The notes: generated from the sequence alone by a model not told the origin. Shown: positions 24,801 to 36,680, counted from the first letter of the stretch. The stretch is DNA of 64,000 nt from Ampelocalamus luodianensis (GCA_036346255.1 CM070617.1:24913080-24977079), one strand, 5' to 3'. Numbers and translations: made by a program.

Positions 24801-27250
24801 CAGAATAACCCACCAACATTGAGCCCGAATGCTACTAAAATTAAATTAAACTGAGCTAAACTAAGACCAATTACAAAATCTCGACAAAACCTCCTTTGTA
24901 TAGTCGACTATACTGAGGTTCCAACAATTGATCAAGGCATTTATCAATATAATCATAATCGTTCATTCAAGCGTAGAATAATATCATAAACATAACTTTC
25001 TATTCTCATTATTACAGCTTAACTCAAACTCAAACTATCCATAGCTTCTAACAGTAAACATAACATTTAACAATAATTTCATAATCCAATTCACTCATGC
25101 ATAAGGGATAATCATATGAATGTAAGCAAATTAACACTATTCTCACAACCATAATCGTAATCATAAAACAACCATGGGTATTTCTCAGATCTATTTATTC
25201 TTATATGAAGCTAAATGACAATTGCTTTAATGTTGTGAGGTAGTGCGTGCATCCATCATCTATTCCCTCCCATTCATGTCGATCCCGCCATTGGTACCTA
25301 AAATACATTAAAGCAAGAGTGAGCCCAAAGACTCAAGAAGTACCAACAAGGCTATAAACAAGAACACAAACATAGCATTAATGATCCACAATAACACAAC
25401 ACTAAACATAGCCTTTTTAACTTATGAAATGCAACCAATGCAATGCTCAAGGATCCTTTATCTTTAACTTCTCGTGTGCATTACACCGTAATGCAGAGTA
25501 AGCAACCGTCGCCGCTATTTCATGCATGCTCGCATGCGCATCGCACAGGGACCAATTGCTCATTACTCGCAAGTAATGGGACCTCAAGCCCACACTCCTC
25601 GAGTGTGGATCTCGCCCGCCACATTCATGACGGGATCTCAAAGGAAACATGCTTGGTCACCGCGTGACTAAGCCTCAATATGCTCTCAATATGCACATGC
25701 TCATCATTTAATCATCATCAAATTACCACAAGACAGTAATAACATAATAATAATAGAGCATGGACATATATGAAGCATCCATCGATCTTAAATCAACATC
25801 AAGCCAACCATCTCACTATGCTACCACATATCGAGAAGCACACAATCATGACCAATCGAACACAACCACGAATCATACAAATGCACTTGCATTCACCAAG
25901 ATAAATTGGAACTCATCACCATAACATCCATGCATAGCTATTATGAGCACGACACAAACATCACGGCATACAAGCATAAATATACAATAGCCCGAATACT
26001 TGCCTTAACTGCATGCGAGAGCGTGGACGCCAAGAGGGTGCTGCCCTGAACCGCTCCCCACCTGAACATAAAGGTATCCCAATCTAAGACCAACACGCTG
26101 GACCAAGAGCATAAATAACAACACAATTGATCTCACTAAACTCTCAAGCGCTAACAAACCTCCAATTTCTAGCGATCGTTTTGTGCTCACTGAAAACAGC
26201 CAAATTCTAAAATACATAACTTTCTGCTTAGGAGTCCAATTAAGATGATCTTAGACTCTCTGAAAAGGTAATTGAATTGCCTAAATAAACCTAGTTGGGA
26301 GCCCTTTGATTCTGCCCTTAACTTCCCTACCAAACCAATCATCAGACAACAGAATTCTCGTCGGGTTCTCTGGACAGTACGCTAAAACCATCATAACTTT
26401 TGCTACGGAAGTCCAAATCTCGTGTTCTTTATCTCTATGAAAAGGTATGGAAATTACCTACATTTTTCGTTATATTGAGGTCCTCTGATTTTGACTTTAA
26501 CTAGCAGATTCATCCCATTTTCTACAGACTGTTCAAAACTGACAGAATAACAGAGCAGCGATACTAAAAAATTCATAACTTCCTGACCGTTAATCGGATT
26601 TGGGTGATCTTGGTGGCCACTGAAAGCTAAGAACATAATCTACAACTCTAGGAGATCCAAACTCCTAATTCTGCTTCTAACCACATGAAATCGGCCGCGC
26701 AAGCTACTGGACAAAATTGGACAGAGAACAGAAATTAACCGATCCAATCAACCTATTAGCAATCGCCTCTAATGACCATCCTCAACACAAGAAACCCGTC
26801 ACCCTTGACGACGTGCTGGACGACGATGAGCAGGCCCCAAGATGATCCTCCTTCTCCTCTCTTCCTTCTCTTCTCCCTCTTCTTCTCCCTTCTCTTCTTT
26901 TCTCCTTCTTCTTCCTCCTTGGCCGGCTGCAATGGAGGTTCTTCTTCCTTTGGCCAGCAGCAATGGAGGTGGAGGGGAGGTAGGAGGAGCACAAGGGGGT
27001 GGAGAAGGTGGGGAAAAGTGGCGGCGAATGGGGAGGAAAGAGGAGGGGGTGAGAGGGGCTGCTAGGGTTTGGGGAGTGGCACCCTCCCTTGGCCTGGCCA
27101 CCCCACATGGGCCTAGGCCCAAGCCCAGTTGCCCATTAAAACGCGGAAAACCCCTCTCATTTCCTGATTTGGTGTTTTACTAAAAGAACCCTCCTCCCAT
27201 TTAATTAATTTCTACCGACTAATCCTTTCGAATAAAATTTAGGTATTACA
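24801..27250 (-). repeat. Gypsy-1 LTR (5' LTR, right copy)
   Basis: About 2450 bp, beginning CAGAATAACCC where the left copy has TGTAACACCCC, and ending GGTATTACA before the TATGT duplication. Highly similar to 10109-12557 outside scattered 1-8 base indels, for example around 25490-25570 and 26010-26050. Confidence 0.85.
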
Positions 27251-27279
27251 TATGTCAGAATAAAAAGGTCCATAATAAT

Positions 27280-27513
27280 TTGGCTTATAATATTGAAATA
27301 TATATAAATGATACAAAATATATAATAGATGAAATTACAATAAGAGACTTATCAATGATAAATGAAGACATGATAATTGGTCTTAGATTTTTACAACAAT
27401 CAATACGACTACAATTATACATGAACAAGGAATCACATTCATTCCATATCAAGATAATATTTCGTAAGAGCGAAAGCGCAGAGACCCCTTCATCACGAAT
27501 TCAGAAAACTTAG
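27280..27513 (+). pseudogene. ORF3 protease C-terminal half, unit B
   Basis: Same protein as 3556-3831 up to RFLQQSI, then frameshifted where CAG of unit A (3682-3684) reads CG (27405-27406). As in unit A, it is followed directly by ORF4 with no reverse transcriptase or RNase H. Confidence 0.65.
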
Positions 27514-27599
27514 AAATTTCTAATGTTAATCTTCAAAACAATATATTCCCTAAATAAAAATAAAAACGAATTATGTGCAAATATTGAACAAACAAACTA

Positions 27600-28256
27600 T
27601 GAAGCGTCACGATATTAAAACACCTAACATGCTATTTCATTTTGCGTATGAAGAAGACAATGAATTATAATGGGATAGAATCTTTCACTTTGGAGATAAT
27701 AAGCTCAAAATATTCCCACCAAATTCATATAAATTTAAGCCAAAAGACCATATAATCATTGATGAAATACAAGAATGTATATTGATAATTTCTGTACCAA
27801 TATAATAATAAACGTGAAGATAAAGGCTATATGTTATCAATATTAAACACCTTTACCAATATTTTCATATAAAAATGAGACAATATCAATATCGTAGAAT
27901 TGGGAGACCATAGAATGTAAGACTTTATATGTGGTATTTGAAGGAGAATACCAGAATATATATATCATTTGAAGAAATAGTGGCTCAAAAATAGATTCAA
28001 AATTAACAGAGGAATATCTTGGAAGAAATACACAAATATTGATGAAGCTATGGCTCAAGCTAGAAAAATATTGGGAGTAAATTATTATATGGAGCCACCG
28101 CCAAGAATTATATCCAAAATTATAGAAAATTAAAAATAAGGAAACCGTTGGTCTTCACCCTTGGTAAATACAGAGACATCAAAAAGAATTCATATAAAGA
28201 ATGTCTAGTCAAAGGACAAATCCTTTAGACGAATCATATATAGACTTGAAGATTGA
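27600..28256 (+). pseudogene. ORF4-like viroplasmin-domain protein, unit B (multiple frameshifts)
   Basis: Aligns base for base with 3876-4546 but has at least six single- or double-base losses (27646, 27686, 27784, 27794, 27849, 28096), most of them at CAG or CTG in the unit A copy. The segment GLY-like strand, IYISFEE, WKKYTNIDEAMAQARK is still readable at 27930-28072. Not translatable as written. Confidence 0.55.
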
Positions 28257-28516
28257 TGAAAATTCGAGAATATATCTTCGCAATGGAAGAAAAATATAAA
28301 GGAAGAAATATTAATAGATATAAGAAATGAAATGAATTTTAAGTTTGAAGAAATCAAGAAGGCAATTGATGAAAAAATTGATATATCAACATCAGATATA
28401 GAAATTATGGATATTGCTGGACATGGGCAATCCCAAAATTAAAAGAATATTGAAGATAACCCTACGAAGGTACGCCAATATTGATGGGGTAATATCATTT
28501 AAAAAGATTCATATAT

Positions 28517-28843
28517 GTGAATAGGAAATTTCCAATTCATACATATACCAGAAGATTAATTATATCAGCAAATAAAGATAATCCATGCGCTCACCAGAAG
28601 ATTCATGAAAGCCAGCTCATACTTGTGACACCAGTAAGAAGAAAAAGGAATATGGATAAAATCAAAGATCCATTTTTACCAAACAAGAAAATTGTGCACC
28701 ATGGTACAATGAACCGACAAAGGTACTATGAGTCACTCATACCAAGGACACATATTTGTCTTTACCAAGCCAAAGGGTTATGCAACGTGGTGCTGAGCTC
28801 AAACAAAAGAAAAATCACCACGACATCATGTAACATTAAATGA
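28517..28843 (+). pseudogene. ORF4 downstream segment, unit B
   Basis: 108 codons, nearly identical to 4806-5132, differing at the end by an indel at the GCTTGAGCTC/GCTGAGCTC site. Basic, no recognised domain. Confidence 0.4.
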
Positions 28844-28868
28844 TAGGTTCTACCTACCTAAGAATCTA

Positions 28869-29070
28869 TCATGAAGTGTCGGTAGAATTATGTTTTGTGT
28901 TATTTTTCTTTGTCGTCCTGTAAAGGTTTAGCAACCTTGTTTTAAGGCTATAATAGCCTAGGTACTTGTTTAAGTAAATAAAGGTTGGAGGCTCATGAAG
29001 ACTCAGGAGACGATTCTTCCAGCTTCTCTCGACACTATAAAAGGAGATCATCAGCCGAAGAAAAAAAAAA
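28869..29070 (+). promoter_or_regulatory. Pararetroviral promoter, unit B
   Basis: TATAAAA at 29036-29042 in the same context as 5324-5330. The purine-rich sequence downstream of the TATA box carries a longer A run (29061-29073) than unit A. Confidence 0.65.
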
Positions 29071-30112
29071 AAAGGAGGAAGAAGAAAAGAGAAACACAGA
29101 GCAAGAGTTAGCATTAGCCTTCCACAAAGAGTGCTCTCTTTTAGTAGTAAGACTCATTGTAAAAATATATCCATCCAGTAGTCCGTAATATTCTCTGCAC
29201 AAGGTAACCTCTATCTTTGTTGTTAATCGTCTGGTTTCCAAAGGAAAACCATATGTAAGCTATGTTTGTGGAAATGAAGTGGTTTTGAATATTCTTGAGT
29301 TTTCTTAGTTTATTCATATGAGGCAAGGTTTTATGCTAAGGACTCTATAGGAGACCCTCAGTGGTGGTTCTGTAAATTCCCTAGATGGGCAGAGTTCTGT
29401 GGGTGGTGTGAACATTAGGCAGAGAAGTGTTCCTTCGGTGGAACTGCCGGAGTGACGATAAAAATTACCTCATATGACCATAACTAAGAACGTTTAAAGA
29501 AAAAGCTTAGCCACTTCTGAAGCAAATTAGCAAGAAATATAGTGAGTACCGAGTAGGACTTTACAACCTCTGCACAAAACCGGCCGTCATATTGGTTTCG
29601 CCAACCTGCAAGATCCTGAGATAAAGATAAAAATAAAAATAAAAATACTATTCATAATACTATTCACATCATTCACGAATACTATTCACATCATTCACGA
29701 ATACTATTCACACTATTCACAAATACTATTCACATTATTGACGAATACTATTCACACTATTCACGAATACTATTCACCAAATCAGAATATTACTAATTAC
29801 AAATTATAGCATACTTGGTGGTTTAAACCACTATATATATCACTTTCATACTCATAAATATCAAAAGCATATTCAATACATAAACTTTGAATATTTAGAA
29901 CGCATATCATTCATCTTATATCAAAATCAGTTTTGGTATCCTATATATTTGTGAATATATTCTGAGCTAAGAGATAAAATCTCTCAGCAAATATCTTGTT
30001 TTATTATTTAATATTTGTTTTTATTATTATTTGAATATTTTAATTTTTAATTATCTTTTAATCATTTGAATAGCAATTTATATTCATGCTTTACTTCGTA
30101 ATACACTCAGCA
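29071..30112 (+). other. Pararetroviral leader, unit B
   Basis: AT-rich leader equivalent to 5361-6404, without coding potential. It ends a few bases before the primer-binding site would appear and joins the microsatellite. Confidence 0.6.
29644..29778 (+). repeat. Tandem array of ATACTATTCAC-type units, second copy
   Basis: Same array as 5934-6067. One unit reads ATTGACGAATAC here and ATTGATTTAATAC in the first copy. Confidence 0.85.
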
Positions 30113-30178
30113 TAATACATATATATATATACATATACATATATACATATACATATACATATATACATATACATATAC

Positions 30179-30213
<35 letters not shown>
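30111..30213. repeat. TATATACA/TA microsatellite followed by an AG run
   Basis: About 90 bp of TATATACATATACA variants, ending in a pure (TA)n tract, then (AG)n at 30199-30212. It sits exactly at the viral right junction. Confidence 0.9.
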
Positions 30214-30214
<1 letters not shown>

Positions 30215-30610
30215 GAAGCTTTTTTTTTTTACTCCCGGGTGTAGTTACTCCCTATTTCGTATCTCACAATGTAGGAAGTATCTTGCGCAACCGAGAGTAT
30301 GTATGTGTAGTATACGAGTATATAAAACCACCTAGATGGTATTCACACCTTTTTAGGGGTGGTATGTATAATTTTTTAGACATACTCCTTTTTATGTGAC
30401 ATACTCCTTTTTATGTGCGAATATGAAGGTATTTACAAAATATGTTAAAAACTATAGACTCTCTTGCAATTTTTTCGTGTGGTTCACATTGGAGTATCTT
30501 ATAATTAGTATATGAGTATACCTAAAGTGATAAAGGAGTATGTCAAGTTCTTTTAGGTGGTATATCAGAAGTGGGAATAACTACACTCGGGAGTAGAAAG
30601 TATTTTTCCT
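30213..30610. mobile_element. Small terminal-inverted-repeat element (about 398 bp, family unknown)
   Basis: ACTCCCGGGTGTAGTTACTC at 30231-30250 is matched in reverse complement by GAATAACTACACTCGGGAGT at 30575-30594, with AGGAA/TTCCT at the outer ends. Internal sequence is AT-rich with repeated ACATACTCCTTTTTATGTG and no ORF, as in MITEs. No clear target duplication because it abuts a microsatellite. Confidence 0.65.
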
Positions 30611-30662
30611 ATACAGTTGGCTTCAGTTAGAGGTCAAATCACTGGTATTCCATGATGCCGCT

Positions 30663-31140
30663 ATGGCCCTCCTCGATGCGCCTCCCGAGCCCGTTGTCGT
30701 CACCCGGACCTCCTCGACGCCGAGCTTCCTCGCTGCGCGGCCGCGCCGCCGGCCAATCAGCCCAAGACTCCTTGCTTCACCCGCCCGCCGCACTGGATCT
30801 GTTGCCTCGCGCCCATGCGACCATCGCCTGAGCTACCTCCTCGGATCCGGTCGCTCCTGCCCAGATCTGGCGACGCCCCTACCACCACCGCCACCCGGCG
30901 AGCTCCGAATCCTGACACCGCCCTTATCTGGCCAGCTCTAGCGCCCCAGCTCTGGATCCGGCCACTCCCACTCCAGATCCCGACGCCTGGGCCACCCCGA
31001 CCTTGGGCCCCTGCAGCCGCCCCTCGGACTCCCCTACGGCCAACTTCGGACCACCCCTCTACTTCGAATGGCTACCGCCAGTGGCTCCTTTGTCATCTCG
31101 CTCCCCTCAGTTTTAAGATATCCATGAGTGAGCAGTGAGT
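30663..31140 (+). other. GC-rich 5' segment of Copia-A, not clearly coding
   Basis: GC-rich, Pro/Arg/Ala-coding in more than one frame (92- and 107-codon ORFs). A start reading MATASGSFVISLP at about 31066 could be a gag N-terminus. Nothing else recognised; probably gag leader sequence. Confidence 0.35.
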
Positions 31141-31199
31141 AGTTTACGCGAGAATTCACCTCAATAGCCAATGCCTCTGAAGTCACCTCACCAGCGAGC

Positions 31200-31778
31200 A
31201 CCCCTATCCACCTCGCCCTACGTTGCCAGTTCTGTTTGCTCTTGCTACTGGTGCAGATCAGGCTACTCAGGAGGTCGCCACTGTTGCTATGGAGGAAGCC
31301 CTGGAGTTCTACCAGTTTTAGCTGCACGCCTACAAGAGATAGCAGGATGTCGAAGCTCGTGCTACTGCTATCCTAGTGGGTAGTATGCATGTGGCCATCT
31401 CCATGGATGTGATGGAGCTACCGACGACTCAGCTGATGTGGGAGCGCCTCCGAGCTCACTACCAGCCGACGAGTAATGCTATGTATCTCTCTGTCATGCA
31501 CCAGGCGCACTCCCTTCGGCAGCTAAATGCCACCGTGGACAACTTCTACCAGCATATGTCAAAGGTGTGGCGTCAGCTCAACTCTCTAGGGCCGGATGTC
31601 TGCCAAACCTGTCCCTGCTGTGTGCGGCTACGAGATCACCAGGAGACTCACTGTCTCTACGACTTCTTGATGCGTCTCCAGCCTGCGTTCGAGACCATGC
31701 GTGCTCAATTCCTGACTCGTCACCCGCGCCCGAGCTTGGCAGAGGCCCTCGTGGGTGTTCGCGCTGAGGAGACTCATG
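31200..31778 (+). pseudogene. Copia-A gag (UBN2-type), first part
   Basis: 31376-31770 reads VAISMDVMELPTTQLMWERL, then RAHYQPTSNAMYLSVMHQAH, then VDNFYQHMSKVWRQLNSLG and a CQTCPCC motif, the plant copia gag pattern (W..L...Y.P....YLS......L.Q...TVD.FY....IWRQL). It runs in frame to AEETH at 31774 and is then cut by the solo LTR. Upstream (from about 31240) the frame has internal stops (LEFYQF*LHAYKR*). Confidence 0.75.
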
Positions 31779-33448
31779 TGTTGGAAATATGCCCTAGAGG
31801 CAATCATAGAGATGATTATATTACATTATGTTCATAACTTTGGATAATGTGTTATCTTGTTCGTAGAATTATATCGTTAATATTTATCATCAAGTATGTG
31901 ACTTGATCGTGAAACTATGTATTTCTACGATAATTATTCTTAAACGTTCCCTAGTCGAAAAAACATATGAGGACACATATGAATAGACTAGCATATGTAT
32001 TGGTTGATGACCATGTTTCACAGGTCATAGATATGGATATATCAAACTAATAATATGGACACATGTTAGAGATCATAGTGTTGGATAAGACCCACCTTGA
32101 GACACTATTGAGATTGTTATGATTCTATGTGTCGTTAGTTGGTCTCAAGCAATGATGATGTATAATCTTTAGACCTGAGATCGGCATGGTTTCCTACATG
32201 TGTAATAGCACTCTTAGGGGTTGCCAAACGCTACTCCGTAACTGGGTAGTTATAAAGGTAGCTTTCGGGTATGCTATGAAACATGCGGAGGAATGTGACT
32301 GGTCGGATATGGGATTTGCCCCTCTTAACATAACGGGAGAGATGTCTCTGGGCCCCTCGTTGTGGTCGAATAAAGAAAGTGCATGACCATGCCACAAGTG
32401 GTCGAAGTGTCGACCACATGAAGTTATTCGACACTTGATCGAGAAAGTATTGAACAATCCATGGTTGACACCACATCTCACTTGGAGTTCAACCAGATGT
32501 CGTGAGGCAAAGGGAGAATACACAAGCAGGTCGTTCAGTGCCCGGGTCGAAAACTGGCCAAAGTCGTAGACTGGTCGAAGTCGTATGGAGATGCGAACTA
32601 GTCGTAGACTGGCCGAAGTCGTAGACTGGTTGAAGTCGTATAGAGATGCGATCTAGTCATGGACTACTCGAACATAATCACCAACTGGTCATAGGGAGTT
32701 ACAAACTGGTCGTAGTTAGATACTAACTGGTCGTAAGGAGTTACGAACTAGTTGTAACTAATTATGGACTGGTCATGACTAAGTACGAGCTGGTCGTAAG
32801 TGATAAGGACACAGTCGTAGATCATATTGCATTAAGGTTCGTCCGATATATTCTGTGTGTGTTCGGGAATCGTTATGTGCTGCTAGGTACCGCTGACGAC
32901 TCGTGATCGGGAAAGAGTTTTCGAGTCACAACTGATTACACACGAACCTATAGGGCCACACACTTAAAAGGCTAGGATTTGATTTGGATAGTGATCCGAA
33001 TTCTTATAGGCCACGAGTTCCTAATGGGCCTCCTGTTCAGGACCCATTATGGATGCCTATATATAGAGGGGCGGTGGCATGAAGTATGGTGATCGATCAA
33101 TATTTCTGGAAGAAATCCTGAAACCCTAATAGCCACGCTCTCCTCAACCACGCCGCCGACGCTAGCACTCCTGCGCGTGGTGTCCCTGCCCCGTACGTGT
33201 GGATACCTTGGAGGTGTTGTTGCAAAGCATCAGCACTAGGACAATCCGCGACTCGCGACGTTCATCGGAGTAGGAGGAGAAGGCGCGCGGCAAGTACGAC
33301 TACGACTGCTTCAACTCTCTACATCGGCTCTACTTCGGCTACGAGTCGGCGCGTCTAGTGGTAATCTCGTGATCTATTACTTGCGGTGGTTCCTTGGTTG
33401 CGCGGTAAATTTTTGTTTGTGCTATCGTAGCCTTCTTGCGATCCAACA
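31779..33448 (+). repeat. Solo LTR of a BARE/RIRE1-like copia element
   Basis: 1670 bp starting TGTTGGAAATATGCCCTAGA, the signature of BARE-1/Angela/RIRE1-type LTRs, and ending CTTGCGATCCAACA. Perfect 5-bp duplication TCATG on both sides (31774-31778 and 33449-33453). No internal domain or partner LTR, so it is a solo LTR left by unequal recombination. Orientation is taken from the start signature. A 'cctatatatagag' TATA-like site lies at 33057-33068. Confidence 0.88.
32530..32815 (+). repeat. Degenerate ACTGGTCGTAG tandem repeats inside the solo LTR
   Basis: At least ten variants of (A)ACTGGTCGTAG/AAGTCGTA spaced by about 17-30 bp, in blocks such as GTAGACTGGTCGAAGTCGTA. They lie upstream of the TATA-like site and could be LTR enhancer repeats (inference). 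Confidence 0.7.
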
Positions 33449-33453
33449 TCATG

Positions 33454-33638
33454 ACCATGGCGCGACTCAGATGCGGGTTGTCTTGTCTATTTCAGCACCG
33501 ACTCCTTCAACGTCGGCCATGGTCCCTCCAGCTCCTGCGGCACCAGTGGTTACTGTCTCTACTGTGGGTCTCCACTACACCTACTGTCAGCTTGATAGCC
33601 ACAGGTATCAAGACTGCTACAAGTGGAGGAGGGACTAG
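33454..33638 (+). pseudogene. Copia-A gag second part with degraded zinc knuckle
   Basis: In the frame restored by removing the solo LTR and one TCATG copy, the sequence reads ...APTPSTSAMVPPAPAAPVV, then HYTYCQLDSHRYQDCYKW. The latter matches a CCHC knuckle in which the first Cys is replaced by Tyr. The frame stops at 33636-33638. Confidence 0.6.
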
Positions 33639-33827
33639 GGTCACCGGGGTTGCCATACACCAAAGGGCTATGGAGGTTCTTTCCACTCAGGAGCTAGTGC
33701 CTCTGGCCAGGGCTCCTCCGGTGATACCACACAACAGCTCATCTCCCTACTCCAGTGCCTCGGTGTCGGCTCGTCCTCAGACTCATCGGGTTTTGTTCTT
33801 TTGGCTCTTGCTTCTAAGTAGTCGTCC

Positions 33828-34003
33828 TTGCCTCCGCCTCCTCTCTCGTCTGGTATATTATCTCTATGGATCTTGGAGTCTGATGCTTCCTTTCATATGA
33901 TACCAGATTCTATCCACTTCACTTCTGTGAGTCCCACAGCTCTTCCTTCCACTGTTCAGACTGCAGATGATATATCTCTTTCTGTTGCAGGCCAAAGCAC
34001 CCT
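33828..34003 (+). pseudogene. Copia-A aspartic protease fragment with altered active site
   Basis: The frame PWILESDASFHMIPDSIHFT, then LPSTVQTADDISLSVAGQST, aligns with copia proteases, where the catalytic motif reads LDSGAS. Here Asp is replaced by Glu and Gly by Asp, so the site is dead. The segment ends at the Copia-B insertion (34004). Confidence 0.75.
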
Positions 34004-34375
34004 TGTTGGGATTGAGCCCAAGAGAACACAATGGACACACACTCTTTTACTTGTTTTTTTAGTTCACCGAAGTAGAAGACGAATAACACAACACAGAAAG
34101 AATTTGGTGCTGCACTGCAGCGTTTTCTGTTTTTCTCTCCTCTATTGCTTTTCTTCCCATGAAATAAACTGGTTACATTGCTTTTTATAGCTACAATATG
34201 ACATGTAACCTCCCCACTAACACATTCAAGTAGGTCACTAGCTCCACTGCATGCACTAGCTAATTACTCTGTTAACTAATTAGCAGGCCACTAACTCCAC
34301 TAACTCTAGCATGCAATTGACATGCAAATTCAATTAACATGCAAAACACTTAGACAATAATATTAATTTCTAACA
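34004..34375 (-). repeat. Copia-B LTR (3' LTR)
   Basis: 372 bp. Lacks a short GCAGAGAACAC insertion and about 20 bp of repeated CACTAGCTCCACTACA present in the right copy. Confidence 0.85.
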
Positions 34376-34999
34376 ATCACACCCTTAATCTTGTTGCTTC
34401 TCCTATGCCCGCCAGCTCATTTGCAGATATGAGGCTCTCCGCATATCGTGCTGTAGTTCACGGCGTCGGCAATGCCGCCACCTATGGCACCACTAGACTC
34501 GTCACCGTCGGCGACGGCGGCGGGGTCATGGGCCCTGGGTCAGGCCAATATCCATATGCAACACCTACAGTAGGAGTAGTCTCATACAACAAAGTGAACA
34601 CATCACCACCTATATGTGCAACTGCATTTTGAAACAACTGCATTCTGGAGCACAGTGCAGCTGCATCAGCCTCTTGCTGACTCTGCATACTCTTCACCTT
34701 GCTCCATAGTTTGTCTTCCTTCACACCATATTTTGCTAGGACAAAACCCGGCTGGGTGCGGCCCAGTCGAAGCAAGTATAGTCGATTCCATGACTATTTG
34801 CCCTGGCCAGCAACTCTCTTTTGATCATAAATGCTCAGAATGCCTTCTTCCAACACTGTTTTGTAGCCATGCACATCGAGGTGCCCAAACTGATTATATT
34901 ACTCCTTAACTTAGGTATGTAATAAACATCAGCTAAGACTTTGTGCTCACCAGTTTGGCACTTGAACGGTACCACACCACAGCCACTGATTTCCACGTG
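34376..34999 (-). other. Copia-B interior 3' segment, unrecognised
   Basis: Contains a minus-strand frame (34775-34482) reading KVKSMQSQQEADAAALCSRM and then a Pro-rich tail. It sits where integrase and RT would be expected but shows neither, and may be rearranged or captured sequence. No assignment. Confidence 0.35.
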
Positions 35000-35377
35000 T
35001 TATCCATCGCCAAATCTCACTGACCCCTGAACCGACTTGTCCAGGTTAGAGAACATCTCATGGAACCCGGTCGTGTGATTGGATGCGCCTGTGTCGAGGT
35101 ACCAAACGGGACTCATCTCCCCAGCTCCCAACATAAGCTTGATGTTCCCCTGCTCCTTGCGCTTCTCTACCGACGCCATCACGGCTGGCGTCGCTGCCAA
35201 TGTTGCCGCACCCAGCGTCGTTTCCACTTGCACTGGTTCATTGAGCACTGTGAGTACCTTACTTGAGCTACTCCTGCCGAAGGCTCTACAGCACGCAATC
35301 CTTCTCGGCGATGATGTCGTTAAGCCAGGCGTTAGCGATCCCCAGCGCCTCCTTGACGCCCTCGTCACAGAGCACAC
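35000..35377 (-). pseudogene. Copia-B protease start
   Basis: The minus-strand frame ends SPVWYLDTGASNHTTGFHEM and continues SVQGSVRFGDG. The catalytic DTGA is intact, unlike in Copia-A. The match to copia proteases (W.LD(T/S)GAS.H.T....F..L......V.FGDG) is clear. The frame stops shortly after, at 35000, before the flap region is complete. Confidence 0.75.
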
Positions 35378-35803
35378 ACTACGACTCCAGCAGCTTGGTG
35401 TTCTCCTAACGCGCCCGATTCACCTCCTCCTCTGATGCGCCTATGCAATCGAGGAGTAACATGCATTCTTTGTCCTTGTCGACACATGCGGCGCCGACTT
35501 CTCAACATCCAGCCTGCACTGATCATTCTCATTGAACACGGCGCACGGCCTTGCCTCGGATATGGCCAATTCCTCGCGCAGCCGCTCGGCCTCGGCTTTG
35601 GCGACCTCTAGCTCAGCCTGTGCCTCGAAGGGCCAAAGATTGACCTACTTTGCCTCCATGGTCACATCAGAGAGTGCGACGGACAGATCGTCCAGCGTCC
35701 TCCCGCTCTCCTCCTTCAGCATCATGACGTCCACGACATGCTCGCATGCCACAACCATTAGGAGAGTCGGCTCGTCGTCCTCTTGGGCATTAGTGAGATA
35801 CGC

Positions 35804-36680
35804 CTATTCTTTCTTCGACTCATCACCCTCGGACGCGAAATGGCCGAACTCCTGACAATTGAAGCACTGGATCTTCGACTTTTCGACCTTGCCGCGGTGC
35901 TTCTTCTTGTCGCTGTCTTGGCCACGGCCATCGCCGCGCGCGCCATTCTTCTTGGTACCTCTGCCGGAGCCCTCGCTGCTCCTCTTTTCTTCGGTGGCTT
36001 TGGCCTCCCACTCGGCGCGCGTGAGCAGCAGGTGCTCTCCTTCTTCCTTGTCGCGTCGTCGCCCCTTCAAGCTCTCCTCGTAAGCCCTCAAGCGTCCGAT
36101 GGCCTCCGACACTGACATCGCCAATACATCACTCCATTGCTCAATGGTACCGACAATGTGTAGGAATCTACGGGGACGGAGCGTAGGAGCTTCTCCAAGA
36201 CGGCGCTCTCCTCCACCTTGGTACCGAGAGCCTGTATCTCGTTGACCATGGTGGTGAGCTTCAATGTGAACTCAATGATTGTCTCCGACTCCCCATGTAG
36301 ATACGCTCAAACTCCCTCTTGAGAGTTTGAACACGCGCCTTCTTGACACGGTCTTCACCGATGTGCATCTCCTTGAGAGCATCCCAAGCCTCCTTTGTCG
36401 TCTCCTCGGATATGACCATCACAACGGCCTCCAGCACGGCTTGGACTATGGCGATGAAAGCCATCTGGCCTTTCTTCTCATCGGCCAATTCTTCGCCCTC
36501 CACTGCCGCGCACACTCCTTGCGCACGCATGATGATCTTCACCTTCATCGCCCACACCCCGTAGTTGCTCTCTATGAACGTGGGGTATTGGAGGGTCACA
36601 ACTCCCTCCCTCGCCGACGTCCTCAACGTCGCACCGTCGTGGGTGACGCCACTTTCCAGCGACTTCTCCTACGTCATGAT
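35804..36680 (-). pseudogene. Copia-B gag with zinc knuckle
   Basis: 36626-36261 reads YPTFIESNYGVWAMKVKIIM and TTKEAWDALKEMHIGEDRVK, the UBN2 gag core. After a frameshift, 36124-35804 continues with a Lys/Glu/Gly-rich linker and CFNCQEFGHFASEGDESKKE, a CCHC knuckle whose last Cys reads Gly. A stop near 36670 interrupts the extreme N-terminus. Confidence 0.75.

Larger units (their letters stand above)
10109..27250 (-). mobile_element. Gypsy-1: Ty3/gypsy LTR retrotransposon inserted in viral unit B
   Basis: Begins TGTAACACC and ends TATTACA on the plus strand, with 2.45-kb LTRs (10109-12557 and about 24801-27250) and a 5-bp TSD. A degraded tRNA-Met primer-binding site lies just left of the right LTR (complement of GCTCGATACCAAT at 24787-24799), so the element is on the minus strand and the right LTR is its 5' LTR. 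The internal region is split by Gypsy-2 into 12558-12870 and 21450-24800. No intact gag or pol. Sequence shared with Gypsy-2 near the 3' end shows the two are related families. Confidence 0.85.
27251..30112 (+). mobile_element. Endogenous RTBV-like unit B, right part
   Basis: Resumes at the TATGT duplication with GTCAGAATAAAAAGG, continuing the protease of unit B, then ORF4, promoter and leader. It stops at CACTCAGCATAA (30101-30112), where unit A would continue with ACCTCTTAATGG and the primer-binding site. From there the sequence is a TATATACATA microsatellite, so this is the right integration junction. Confidence 0.85.
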
